A DNA stretch of 64,000 nucleotides, taken from contig JADJCK010000006.1 of NCBI GenBank assembly GCA_016703265.1, positions 62,001-126,000 on the forward strand, written 5' to 3'. Numbering within the stretch: the stretch's first letter is position 1; every line of letters begins with the position of its first letter. The position numbers and the translations under genes are program-made. A model generated the notes under the pieces. The model was not told the origin of the DNA. It worked only from the letters and a program-made list of their open reading frames with translations, and made no database searches. Shown here in pieces: positions 47,467-56,490 of this stretch. The stretch comes from a bacterium (GTDB lineage: Bacteria > Krumholzibacteriota > Krumholzibacteriia > LZORAL124-64-63).

Positions 47467-47876
47467 GCCGGCGGCACCGCGGCCAGTTCCGCAGTCAGGC
47501 GCTTGATCCCCGCACGGGCATTGGCCACGATGGCGGCGATCTCGGGCGGCGTGGCCCCGTCCTGATGGATGCCGGCCGTCGCCACACACGTGCAGCCGGC
47601 AGCTGCAGAGACCATCCGCGCGCATTCCTCGGCCAGCGGGCCTTCCTTGTGCGGCGGCAGGACGAGCAGGCCGCCCCCGGGCGCGGCAACGCCGGACGCG
47701 GCCATCGCCACGGCCCCCGCGTGGGCCTGGCCCCCGGACACGGTCACGAGCAGGTCGCGCCCGAGGGACCTCACCTCCAGGCTCACCGCCAGCCGGCCGC
47801 GCCCGACGCGGACCGGTCCCGGCAGGGCTGCCGGGTCCCAGACCAGGGCCTTTGTTCGCCGCAGTTCAGCCGCCAT
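47421..47876 (-). CDS. LpdD-like (prenylated-flavin chaperone / PAC-like) small protein
   Basis: A 151-residue protein resembling LpdD, the small subunit associated with UbiD-type decarboxylases. Matching stretches are VTVSGGQAHAGAVAMA, LLVLPPHKEGPLAEECARMV and CTCVATAGIHQDGATPPEIAAI. No UbiD- or UbiX-like gene is nearby. The last 16 residues overlap the CHAT-protein 3' end on the opposite strand and may not be conserved. Family assignment is by motif memory only, so moderate. Confidence 0.6.
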   Translation of the reverse strand: MAAELRRTKALVWDPAALPGPVRVGRGRLAVSLEVRSLGRDLLVTVSGGQAHAGAVAMAASGVAAPGGGLLVLPPHKEGPLAEECARMVSAAAGCTCVATAGIHQDGATPPEIAAIVANARAGIKRLTAELAAVPPAQRYCNARLPKPRTP

Positions 47877-48163
47877 GCAACCCTCCCGGGGTCCGGACCG
47901 TCATAACCTGTCGCCGGCCATGGCCGCCGCCGAATACCTTATCGTCACGCCGGGTAGCGTGGCGGCTCAGGTGGTGCCGGGAGCGCCCGCAGGGGATATA
48001 CTGCCGGCACCCGGATCCCACCACCGGACCGGCCGCGCAGGACCGGCGGACCTGAACCTGACCGAATGCCCGGCTGCCGCGCCGGGCGCGACACGCGAAC
48101 CACGGAGCATCATGCCGCCCAGTACGGCAGCAGTCCCACGCCCTGTCGGGTCTTGCCCGACTG

Positions 48164-50746
48164 TTGCAGTCGCGTCAGGCGCACCTGACGCTGGGCGCGC
48201 TCACGCTGGCGGCGGTCCTGTTCAGCGGCTTCGACGCCACGCGCACACGCCCGAGCGACGGCACCGTCTGGCTGCTGGGCCGCCCGCAACTGGAAGTGCT
48301 GGACGTCCTGCCGCGGCCGCAGGGACTGCCGACGCCCCTGCAGGCAGGCGACATCATCGTCGGCCTCGGCAACTCCATCGTCGATTCGCCCCAGAGCGCC
48401 GCCCGTGAACTGCGCCGCCACGAACCCGGACAGCAGATCAACTATCTCATCAAGCGCGATGGACGGCAAATCACCGTCAAGGTGCCACTGACCTCGACGC
48501 GCGTCGACCTGCAGGACTACGCGGTGAACGTGGTGCTGGCGGTCATTTACCTGGTCATCGGGTTCGCGGTCTACCTGCGCGGCCAGGACGACCGTCCGGC
48601 AGCCCTGTTCTACGTCCTCTGCCTGCTGTTCGCGCTCTATTTCATGACGAACCTGCAGGCGGCCAGCTACTTCCTGGGCGCCATCATCGCGCAGAACATG
48701 GGTGCCTTCGCGCGCTTCATGCTGCCGGCGGTGTTCCTCAACTTCTTCCTCGTGTTCCCCACCAAGAAGCTGGTGCTGATGCGGCACCCGTTCCTGGTGC
48801 CGCTGCTCTACCTGCTGCCCTGGGCCCTGTACCTGCGGTTCACGCTGGACCAGTTCCTCGGCGAACAGGGTGCCCGGATCCATGCGGCCAGCTGGATTGT
48901 ACTGGGGATGTACTACATGTGCGGCCTGGCCGCGCTGCTGCACGCCTACTTCAGCTATCGCGATCCGCTCATGCGGCAGCGCGTGCGCATCCTGACGTTC
49001 GGCACGCTGGGCGCGGTGATCCCGTTCCTGGTCTTCAAGATCGGCATGGAAGAGCTGTCGTTCCGCACGGGCCTGACGCGCCTGGGCGCCCTGCCGCTGG
49101 CTGCCATCCCGATCTCGTTCGGCTACTGCGTGGCGCGCTACCAGGTGCTCCAGATCGACGTGCTCCTGAAGCGGAACCTCTCGTACGGCCTGCTGACGTT
49201 CGCGATCTGGGCAGGCTTCCTGGGCGGCGCCTGGTGGCTGGGCGGCAAGGCGCTGACACTGCTGCCGGGTGCCGGGCCGCTGGCCGCAGCAGGCACCGCG
49301 CTGGCCGTGGCGGCTGGACTATGGCCCGTGCGTCGCCAGGCGCAGCGGGCGCTGGACGCACGCTTCTTCCATTCGCGCGACAACCTGGCAACGCTGATCG
49401 AGGAATTCAGCAAGGAGATTCCCCGGCTGTTCCAGCGTGAGATCATGCTGCGCTGGGTGGGCGCGCGACTGCAGGCCGTGCTCGACCTGCCGAGCCTGGC
49501 CGTCTACGTGGCCACCCCGGGGGGCGACGGCACTGCCTACCAGCTGGCCTCGCAGACCCGTTCGCGGCCGCTGCGCGCCGCAGAGGCGACCGGCTCCGGC
49601 GGGCTATCCGCCACACGCGCCCACTATCCCGAAAAGCTCTCCCTGCCTGGCTTGTCACGACACCTTGCCCTGCGTGGCGAGCCGCTGTGGACCGAGGCAC
49701 CAGGCGCCGACCAGGCCGTCGGCCGCCAGGCCATCACGCGCGAACAGGTCGAGTTGCTGGCCCGCCTGCAGGAACAGCAGCTGCTGGCCGAGGCCGGCGT
49801 CGAACTGCTGATCCCGATGGTGCTGCAGGGCCGCCTGGTGGGCGTGGTGGCCCTGCCGAAGCGGCCGGGCGACGGCGAGTACCAGCTGCACGAGCTGCGA
49901 CTGCTGGCGATCGTGGCCGGCCAGGCGGCACTGCAGATCGAGAACACGCGCCTCTATGCCGAGGAAGCGGCCAAGCAGAGGCTCGAGGAGGAGATGGTGA
50001 TGGCGCGCCAGATCCAGTCGCGCCTGCTGCCGCGAAACCTGCCGAGCGCGGCCGGCCTCGAGATCGACGCGGTCAACATCTCCAGCAAGCAGGTCTCGGG
50101 CGACTACTACGACGTGATCGAGCGCGAGGACGGCCGGCTGGCCATCGTGATCGCGGATGTCAGCGGCAAGGGCGTGCCCGCCTCCATACTCGCCTCGAAC
50201 CTGCAGGCGGCGTTGCGCGCGCAGTGCGACATGTGCGACTCGCCGGGCCTGCTGCTCGAACGGATCAACCGGCAGGTGCATGCCAGCACCGACCCGCAGC
50301 ATTTCGCGACGCTGTTCCTGGCCATGTACGATCCGTTCACGCGCCAGCTGGTCTACAGTTCGGGCGGCCACAATCCGCCCCTGCTGGTGCGTGCGGACGG
50401 GACGCGTGAGCTGCTCAGCGAAGGCGGCCTGCCGCTGGGGGCCTTCGATTTCGGCACCTACGACGAGGGCCGGCTCACGCTGGAACCCGGCGACCTGCTG
50501 TTCATGTACACCGACGGGCTGACCGAGACCAAGGGCCCCGACGGCGAAGAGGACTTCGGCGAACTGCGCCTGGGCGACCTGCTGCACAGCGAGCGGGACC
50601 TGCACCTGGCCGGTATCTTCGCCGCGATCACGCGCGACCTGCGTGCATTCAGCGGCCGCGACGATTCGGACGACGACATCACGATGATCGGCCTGAAGAT
50701 CACGACGGTCGACAGGATGGCCATGGCGGGCGGCGCATCGGCCTAG
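48164..50746 (+). CDS. Membrane PDZ / 7TM / GAF / SpoIIE-type PP2C phosphatase
   Basis: An 860-residue signalling phosphatase. A PDZ-like segment (QAGDIIVGLGNSIVDS, about 60-110) is followed by about eight membrane helices (115-390) and a GAF-like region (420-600). The C-terminal PP2C/RsbU domain has SGDYYDVIERED, AIVIADVSGKGVPASI, VYSSGGHNPPLL, FMYTDGLTETKG and DDDITMIGL with the metal Asp residues. It probably dephosphorylates an anti-anti-sigma-like partner not encoded here. The TTG start has no good ribosome-binding site. ATG 48112 with GGAG upstream would join this frame if one base near 48121 were removed, giving MPPVRQQSHALSG, so a small frameshift is likely. A TPR gene follows 18 bases downstream. 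Confidence 0.9.
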   Translation: MQSRQAHLTLGALTLAAVLFSGFDATRTRPSDGTVWLLGRPQLEVLDVLPRPQGLPTPLQAGDIIVGLGNSIVDSPQSAARELRRHEPGQQINYLIKRDGRQITVKVPLTSTRVDLQDYAVNVVLAVIYLVIGFAVYLRGQDDRPAALFYVLCLLFALYFMTNLQAASYFLGAIIAQNMGAFARFMLPAVFLNFFLVFPTKKLVLMRHPFLVPLLYLLPWALYLRFTLDQFLGEQGARIHAASWIVLGMYYMCGLAALLHAYFSYRDPLMRQRVRILTFGTLGAVIPFLVFKIGMEELSFRTGLTRLGALPLAAIPISFGYCVARYQVLQIDVLLKRNLSYGLLTFAIWAGFLGGAWWLGGKALTLLPGAGPLAAAGTALAVAAGLWPVRRQAQRALDARFFHSRDNLATLIEEFSKEIPRLFQREIMLRWVGARLQAVLDLPSLAVYVATPGGDGTAYQLASQTRSRPLRAAEATGSGGLSATRAHYPEKLSLPGLSRHLALRGEPLWTEAPGADQAVGRQAITREQVELLARLQEQQLLAEAGVELLIPMVLQGRLVGVVALPKRPGDGEYQLHELRLLAIVAGQAALQIENTRLYAEEAAKQRLEEEMVMARQIQSRLLPRNLPSAAGLEIDAVNISSKQVSGDYYDVIEREDGRLAIVIADVSGKGVPASILASNLQAALRAQCDMCDSPGLLLERINRQVHASTDPQHFATLFLAMYDPFTRQLVYSSGGHNPPLLVRADGTRELLSEGGLPLGAFDFGTYDEGRLTLEPGDLLFMYTDGLTETKGPDGEEDFGELRLGDLLHSERDLHLAGIFAAITRDLRAFSGRDDSDDDITMIGLKITTVDRMAMAGGASA

Positions 50747-50764
50747 ACGGGTGGAGGCAGAAAC

Positions 50765-52252
50765 GTGAAGTGGTTCATCATTGCACTGGCGGCGGCGGCG
50801 GCCCTGATCGGCATCGGGCTGGTGGCGACCGGCTCCCACGAGGATGGGCGCGTCTCGCGCAATCCGGAGGCAGCGGCCCTTTGCGAGGAGGGCACGGCGG
50901 ACCTGCACGCGTTCCGGTTCCAGGCCGCGGTGGAAAAGCTGGGCCGCAGCCTGGAAGAGGATCCGTCGCTGGCCGAAGCGTCCATTTCGCGAACCATGGC
51001 ATTCTTGACACTTCGCGAGCGCAACAACATGAAGCGCGAACTGGCGCGTGCGGACAGCCTGACGGGCGCACTCCGCGACGACCAGCGGCGCCTGGTGGCA
51101 CAGCTTCGACTGGGCACGCTGCCGGAGTCCAGGTACTACGCCATGCGCGACTCCATCTATGAACTGCTTCTCAAGCGGACTCCCGCTGACATCTATGTCC
51201 TGGAGGTCGAAGCCGAACGCGCCAAACAGGAAGGTGATCCCGAAAAGGCCGCCAGCGTCTGGCGCAGGATACTGGAAGGCAACCCGAACTACGCCCAGAG
51301 CTACAACCAGCTCGGCTACATCGAGTTGAACCGCGGGAACTATGACCTCGCGATCGAGCACATGCAGAAGTACGCATTCCTCGCCCCGAATCTCGCCAAT
51401 CCGCACGATTCGCTGGGCGATGTCTACAGGGTGCTGGGCCGGTACGAGGAAGCCGAGGCGGAATACCAGGCTGCAGTCCGCATGCAACCCGACTTCTACT
51501 TTTCCCTGATCAATATCGGCAAGGTGTACCTGGCGCGCGGGCAACTGAAGCGCGGTATCGAGATTCTCGAGACGTTGCGTACCCAGTTCGCCGGATCCGA
51601 ACTCGAGTCAGGCGTCGATCGCGAGATCATCCGGACTTACCTGCGGGCGGGACTCACCAGTGAACTGGACGAGGCTGCGCGGCGGTTCATCGGCCGCTAT
51701 CCGGATGCGGAAGATGCCTCGATCTACCGGGCGACGAGGCTCGCCTATCTGGGACGTGAGGCCGAGGCACGCGCCGTCATGGACTCCAGCCTGGCCGTGG
51801 CGCGCGCTTCGAAGAGGTACTCGGAGCACCCCGGCGAGCGCGACGGGGTCGAGTTTGCCGCCCTGCAGTTCGACGGCATCACCGCGGACCTGCGCGGCGA
51901 CCGCGCCCACGCGGCCGAAGCCTGGGCAGCCGCGATCGAGATCCTGAAGCACAAGCTCCCGGACTACGAGCTCTTCAGCCTGCGGATCCGCCTCGCCGAT
52001 GCCCTGCGCGGCAGTTCGCGGCCACGCGAAGCACTCGCCCAGATCGATCCGGTGCTGGCGGTCAATCCGCGATTGCCGGAGATGCTGCGGCTGAAGGCGC
52101 AATGCCACCGCGATCTCGGGGACACCGAGGCAGCTACCCTTGCACTGACGCAGCTGGATCGGGCACTGGCCAAGGCTGACCCCGACCTGCCGATCCTGCG
52201 CGAGGCGGCCGAGCTCCATCGGCAACTCGGCGGCGGCCAGCCGGTGCCCTGA
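50765..52252 (+). CDS. TPR-repeat protein with N-terminal membrane anchor
   Basis: A 495-residue protein beginning with a hydrophobic anchor or signal (KWFIIALAAAAALIGIGLVA). The rest is TPR-like helical repeats (YNQLGYIELNRGNYDLAIEH, DSLGDVYRVLGRYEEAEAEY, NIGKVYLARGQLKRG). It probably scaffolds protein contacts outside the cytoplasmic membrane. The GTG at 50765 has GGAGG nine bases upstream. It lies 18 bases after the SpoIIE phosphatase stop and is probably co-transcribed with it, so it may be its partner. Confidence 0.85.
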   Translation: MKWFIIALAAAAALIGIGLVATGSHEDGRVSRNPEAAALCEEGTADLHAFRFQAAVEKLGRSLEEDPSLAEASISRTMAFLTLRERNNMKRELARADSLTGALRDDQRRLVAQLRLGTLPESRYYAMRDSIYELLLKRTPADIYVLEVEAERAKQEGDPEKAASVWRRILEGNPNYAQSYNQLGYIELNRGNYDLAIEHMQKYAFLAPNLANPHDSLGDVYRVLGRYEEAEAEYQAAVRMQPDFYFSLINIGKVYLARGQLKRGIEILETLRTQFAGSELESGVDREIIRTYLRAGLTSELDEAARRFIGRYPDAEDASIYRATRLAYLGREAEARAVMDSSLAVARASKRYSEHPGERDGVEFAALQFDGITADLRGDRAHAAEAWAAAIEILKHKLPDYELFSLRIRLADALRGSSRPREALAQIDPVLAVNPRLPEMLRLKAQCHRDLGDTEAATLALTQLDRALAKADPDLPILREAAELHRQLGGGQPVP

Positions 52253-52276
52253 GCCGGGCCGACAACCACGAACGAC

Positions 52277-52306
52277 AGCGGCCGGATCCCCGTGGACCCG
52301 GCCGCT
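52277..52306. terminator. Hairpin between convergent TPR and GAPDH genes
   Basis: AGCGGCCGG/CCGGCCGCT stem extended after one mismatch, CCGT loop, then TCCGTT, 25 bases past the TPR stop. Confidence 0.65.
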
Positions 52307-52328
52307 TCCGTTCGCAACCCTGCGTGGA

Positions 52329-53405
52329 TCAGACTTCCTGGAAGAAGTACGGCTTCAGGCACTGCACGATCTTGTCGTAAGTCTCGGGGTACAGCCCCCA
52401 GACAACGGCGGCGACCGAACTGAGCAGGCTGTTGCCGTCCTGCGGCGTGAAGCTGTAGCCGGTGATCTGCGTGCCGTCGCTCGAGACGTGCAGCGTATCG
52501 ACCGGGAGCACCGACTGGTTCAGGATGCGACCGCAGAAGCCGTGGTCGCGGCCGAACGAGAAGACGCTGTTGGCCGTGGTCTTGTAGGTCAGGGCGATGC
52601 GGTCGTCGGCTTCGCAGCGCGCGATGAGCTCGTCGCGGGTCACCGGCTCCTTCACCTTGAGGCTGTACTGGATGATGTGCATCAGCTGGCTGTTGACCTT
52701 CATGGCGCTGCTGAACAGGTTGAGGTCCCAGGCCGGGCCCATCGTCTGGTACAGGTACCAGGCGTCGCGCGCGTGATGGGTACCGAAACGCTGGTCCTTG
52801 TGCGCGCCCACCTGCGGGCTGGCCACGAACCCGGCGTCCTGGCTGATGTCGTTGGCGCGGCGCATGCAGATGAAGCGGCCTTCGACCAGGTTCTCGGGGC
52901 CATGGTGATGCAGCCCGAAGGTCTTCAGCAGCACCGACATGTTGTGGGTATTGCAGCTGACGACCTGCAGGTACTTGTCGCGACCGACCTTGAGCGTGTC
53001 GTCGTTGATGCCCCGCGCATAGGGCTTGCCGAAGCCGAACTCGCTGCCCTGCGCGATGAAGACGTCGGTGTTGTGCTCGAACTTCTGGTACCACCGCTCT
53101 TTCATCGCATTGCCGCTTGGGGTGCAATCGACGACAACGCGCGCGGCCTCGAGCGCATCTTCCGTCGTGATGTCGACCGGCAGTCCCATCTTCGTGAAAC
53201 CGTCGACACGGTCCGAGTCAGTGACGAGGCGGGCGCCGCGCCGCTGCAGGTCCTGCACCTTGCTGCGGTCCGACAGCAGCGGGGTGCGCTTGTGGAACAG
53301 CACCTCGTCGATGCCGAGTTGCGCCTTGAAGTTGCAGAGCAGCCCGAGCAGGGGCTCGCCGATGGTGCCGGTGCCGACCACCAGTACGGTCTTGGGACCG
53401 AGCAT
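52329..53405 (-). CDS. Type II (archaeal-type) glyceraldehyde-3-phosphate dehydrogenase
   Basis: A 358-residue enzyme of the archaeal-type GAPDH family rather than bacterial GapA. It has a Rossmann motif VLVVGTGTIGEPLLGLL, VVVDCTPSGNAMKERWYQKF and the catalytic Cys in VVSCNTHNMSVLL. Expected to act on glyceraldehyde 3-phosphate/1,3-bisphosphoglycerate with NAD(P); direction is unknown. The 27-residue stretch DNNP-free middle region carries HHHGPENLVEGRFICMRRAND. AAGGAG lies six bases before the ATG at 53405. A possible dedicated promoter lies inside the end of the upstream 5'-nucleotidase gene. Confidence 0.8.
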   Translation of the reverse strand: MLGPKTVLVVGTGTIGEPLLGLLCNFKAQLGIDEVLFHKRTPLLSDRSKVQDLQRRGARLVTDSDRVDGFTKMGLPVDITTEDALEAARVVVDCTPSGNAMKERWYQKFEHNTDVFIAQGSEFGFGKPYARGINDDTLKVGRDKYLQVVSCNTHNMSVLLKTFGLHHHGPENLVEGRFICMRRANDISQDAGFVASPQVGAHKDQRFGTHHARDAWYLYQTMGPAWDLNLFSSAMKVNSQLMHIIQYSLKVKEPVTRDELIARCEADDRIALTYKTTANSVFSFGRDHGFCGRILNQSVLPVDTLHVSSDGTQITGYSFTPQDGNSLLSSVAAVVWGLYPETYDKIVQCLKPYFFQEV

Positions 53406-53440
53406 GAGGAACTCCTTCAACAGCGGGCGGAAGCGCCCGG

Positions 53441-54883
53441 TCAGGTCTCCGGCAGGGCCCACCGCTCGTGCGGCAGCACTTCGAGAGGCCGGGAAAAGAA
53501 CTTGTCGGCGGGGTAGCCGAGGAAATTAGACACCCTGCTGGTATAGATACAAGCGAATTCCATGACTTGCCGTCCGAAGCGGCTGGCGGCGCGGCCTTCG
53601 CGGAACAGCGACTCCCAATGCGGGTTGAAGGCCGCCCGCAGCAGCCTCTGCAGGCGCGCCCGGCGTCCCAGCGCCTCCCCCAGCCGGCGCTCCAGGCGCG
53701 CGAGCGCCTCGGCCAGCGCCGCATCGTCGGCACGTGCCGGGTCGCGCAACTGGTCGCGGGCCAGGTCGCGCGCGGTCACCAGGTCCTCGAGGTGTTCCTC
53801 CAGTTCGTTCAGCTCCTGCCAGGCGCTGCGCAAGGGCGTCAACTTGGCGACTTCGGTCTCGATCTCGGGCACGATCATGGCCGTACGCCAGCCGACGCTC
53901 TTCTTGCTGCGCAGGATATCGCCGTAGGTGTGGTCGCCGAAATAGAGGATGCCGTCACCACTGGCCTCGAGCAGGCCTTCGAGGAAGAAGCAGTCGCCGC
54001 CGACGTAGGCGTTGCGTTCGAGCGATGGCAACAGCGGGTACAGACCCGGCTCGACAGCGCGACCGGGACCGCGCTCCAGGAAGAACGCGGGCTTGCCGGC
54101 GGCACAGACGATGAGGTCGAACAGGCCCTCCCAGGAACCGGGTGCGCCGCCGACCAGATGCTGCATGACCGCACCGGTGTACTCGACCTCGGAATTCGTC
54201 AGGAGGAACAGGCGCTTGCCGGCGGCACGGAACCGTTCGAGCGTCGGCACCAGGTCGGGGTCGTGGACGAAGTAGGAACCGAGGTCGGCCGTGATGCGGG
54301 CCTTGAGCGTGCCATCGGCATGCAGGGTGTCGACCGTGTCGCGGATGTCGTCGTACAACCGGCGAAACGAGACGCGCAGCGAAAGCTCGCCGCGCGCCAC
54401 CTGGTCGACCAGCGTGGTGTAGAGGCTGCCCTCCGGCAGGTCGAACAGCGTATCGAACACGCGATAGCGCGGCGTACCGATGCGCGTGCGGCCCCGCGGA
54501 TAGGCGCCGCGGCGCTGGTCGCGATCGAGGAACTGGCTGCCGTGCCGCGCGCGCGTGATGTGACCGTGCGCGTCTATCTTGAGCAGGTTGCCCAGCTTCT
54601 TGTCCACGACCAGGCCGCGGATGGAGGCGTCGGGCAGCCATGGCACATCCAGGATCGAGGGCGGGTAGTCGCGATCGCGCACGAGGCGCTCGAGCGCCAT
54701 GTCGAAGCAGAGGCGGCTGAAGTTCTCGACGTTGTAGACGGCCAGCGTGTGGTCCATGTCGAAGCCGATGGCCGCGATGGACTCCATGCGCAGGTTGCGG
54801 TTCGTGAAAATGCGGCGGCGCGGCGGCAGTTCCCCCGGCAGGGGAAAGCCCTCCGCGCCGTCGTCGATTGCGGATTCCGTCAT
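53441..54883 (-). CDS. HAD-IG family 5'-nucleotidase
   Basis: A 480-residue haloacid-dehalogenase-fold nucleotidase related to cytosolic purine 5'-nucleotidase (NT5C2-like). Motif I is GFDMDHTLAVY (nucleophile and acid Asp), motif II LFLLTNSEVEYT, and motif IV region ILYFGDHTYGDILRSK. A helical insertion with acidic and basic repeats (residues 365-430) precedes the conserved ending FACIYTSRVSNFLGYPAD. It should dephosphorylate nucleoside monophosphates such as IMP or GMP. GGGGAG lies eight bases before the ATG. It lies 35 bases upstream of GAPDH. Confidence 0.9.
   Translation of the reverse strand: MTESAIDDGAEGFPLPGELPPRRRIFTNRNLRMESIAAIGFDMDHTLAVYNVENFSRLCFDMALERLVRDRDYPPSILDVPWLPDASIRGLVVDKKLGNLLKIDAHGHITRARHGSQFLDRDQRRGAYPRGRTRIGTPRYRVFDTLFDLPEGSLYTTLVDQVARGELSLRVSFRRLYDDIRDTVDTLHADGTLKARITADLGSYFVHDPDLVPTLERFRAAGKRLFLLTNSEVEYTGAVMQHLVGGAPGSWEGLFDLIVCAAGKPAFFLERGPGRAVEPGLYPLLPSLERNAYVGGDCFFLEGLLEASGDGILYFGDHTYGDILRSKKSVGWRTAMIVPEIETEVAKLTPLRSAWQELNELEEHLEDLVTARDLARDQLRDPARADDAALAEALARLERRLGEALGRRARLQRLLRAAFNPHWESLFREGRAASRFGRQVMEFACIYTSRVSNFLGYPADKFFSRPLEVLPHERWALPET
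53525..53552 (-). promoter_or_regulatory. Possible intragenic promoter for the GAPDH gene
   Basis: On the minus strand TTGTAT (53552-53547), 16 bases, TCTAAT (53530-53525). It lies inside the end of the HAD-IG gene where codons turn A/T-rich (GCT TGT ATC TAT, TCT AAT), about 120 bases before the GAPDH start. Confidence 0.4.
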
Positions 54884-54940
54884 GCAGGCGACTCCCCGGG
54901 GCAGTCGCGCCGCCCCCTCAGGCCCGGGCCGTCGGCCCGG

Positions 54941-56338
54941 TCAGGCGGGCTGCGGCTGCAATGCGGCCTGGGAGCGCGCGGTGCGGACCGCCGGATGCTC
55001 GGGGAACCGTTCCTCGACCTCGCGCCACCAACTGACCGCGTTGTCGTGGAAATCCATCTCGTGCATCAGGTCGCAACCGCGCAGCCAGGCGCGATAGTTT
55101 CCGGGGTTCTCCGTGACCGTGCGCAGGTAGAGCTTCAGCGCGCGCTTTCGATCCCCGGCGAACCGGGAACACTCGGCCATGCCGAGCCAGCCGAAGGAAT
55201 ACGAAGGGTCCAGGTTCAGTGCCTGCTCGAACAGTCCGACGGCCTCGCTGACCCGCCCCTCCAGCAGGGCCAGTTCCCCCAGGTAGCGCAGAGGATACAG
55301 GTCACGGACGCGACTGTCCAGCGCGGCGCCGTAGGTGTTCGTCCGCCCCTCGCGCAGCGTCTGCAGGTCATCGCGGATGCCGCCGACGAGCGCGGCAGCA
55401 GAGGCGCCGGCCCACTGCTCGGAAGCTTCCTGGAGCAGGCGGCAGGACACGGCCACCGACTGCAGCAGGACGAGCGGATGGTCAGGGAACGTGCGGCGCG
55501 CACCCTCGACGACGCACTGCGCCTCGCCGGCACGGTCGAGCGCGAGCAACCCGGCCGCCGTGCGTGCACACAGGTCCGCCAGCCACGGCAGTGTGCGGCG
55601 ATAGTCGGCGTCGAGCCACTGCGCCTTCTGCCAGGCCGTGTGCAAGTGGCCGATCGCCGTCTCCAGGCCCGCCAGCGGGAGGATCTCGTCATCGAGTCGC
55701 GTCAGCGTCTCGCACGCCAACCGGTAATGGAAATAGGGTTCGTCGGGATGGGCGGCGATCGCCTTGCGCAGGATGCGCAGGTTGCGCTCGCGGGCCCTGG
55801 TGCGGCGATCGGGATCGCAGCCGTCGTGCATGACGGCGAGTTCGCATTCGAAGATCCCCTGCCCCGTGCGCGCGCCGAGATCCGCCAGGTCCGGCGTGAT
55901 CCGCTCGAAGATGGGATAGCGGTAGCGCACTTCGGCCAGGCGCCGGAACAGCCGCACGCGCCCCTCGACCTGGTCGCTGTCGCCGGGCTGCGCGCTGATC
56001 ATGCGCAGGCGGTAGGCAGCAGCGCCGGGATCATTCAACAACCGCTGGAACTCGACCGGCCGGATCGGCTGCATGATCTCGTCGGCATCCAGGAACAGGA
56101 TCCAGTCGCCGTGCGCTTCGGAAAGGGCGGCGTTTCGCGCAGCGGCGAAATCGTCCTCCCAGGCCACGTCGACAACGCGGGCACCGTAGCCCTCGGCAAT
56201 GATCCGCGTATTGTCGTGCGAACCGGTGTCGACGACGACGATCTCATGGACCAGCGCGAGCACCGACTTGATGGCCATGCCGATGGTCGCTTCCTCGTCC
56301 CGTGCGATGATGCACAAGCTGACGGTCTGTCGCTTCAT
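54941..56338 (-). CDS. Family 2 glycosyltransferase fused to TPR repeats
   Basis: A 465-residue protein. The N-terminal 230 residues are a GT-A fold transferase like the SunS/WaaE-type group: SLCIIARDEEATIGMAIKSV, IVVVDTGSHDNT, and the metal-binding DxD in WILFLDADEIM. The C-terminal half is TPR-like helices (FGWLGMAECSRFAGDRKRALKLY). Such fusions are often peptide or surface-polysaccharide glycosyltransferases; the acceptor is unknown. The ATG at 56338 has no obvious ribosome-binding site. Confidence 0.87.
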   Translation of the reverse strand: MKRQTVSLCIIARDEEATIGMAIKSVLALVHEIVVVDTGSHDNTRIIAEGYGARVVDVAWEDDFAAARNAALSEAHGDWILFLDADEIMQPIRPVEFQRLLNDPGAAAYRLRMISAQPGDSDQVEGRVRLFRRLAEVRYRYPIFERITPDLADLGARTGQGIFECELAVMHDGCDPDRRTRARERNLRILRKAIAAHPDEPYFHYRLACETLTRLDDEILPLAGLETAIGHLHTAWQKAQWLDADYRRTLPWLADLCARTAAGLLALDRAGEAQCVVEGARRTFPDHPLVLLQSVAVSCRLLQEASEQWAGASAAALVGGIRDDLQTLREGRTNTYGAALDSRVRDLYPLRYLGELALLEGRVSEAVGLFEQALNLDPSYSFGWLGMAECSRFAGDRKRALKLYLRTVTENPGNYRAWLRGCDLMHEMDFHDNAVSWWREVEERFPEHPAVRTARSQAALQPQPA

Positions 56339-56490
56339 ACAGGCGCACTGCCCCGTTCCGGTTGTTGCCCCGTGACCCGCTTCAAACGGGATATCGGCTT
56401 TCCCGGACTGTGGTTTAGCGTCGTTGGGACAACTCGGGCGAAATGCCCGAAGCGGTTGCCATCCGGGCCGTTCTGGCCCAGAATGGGGGC

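Noticed and set aside
47972..48002. Promoter for the SpoIIE phosphatase at TATACT (47997-48002)
   Set aside because: A good -10 is present but no acceptable -35 lies at 16-18 bases, so it was not listed as a feature.
48890..48922. ATTGTACT...TACTACAT in the SpoIIE phosphatase gene as a fifth dyad copy
   Set aside because: Arms do not match ACCACAAT, spacing is seven, and the codons encode ordinary membrane-helix residues.
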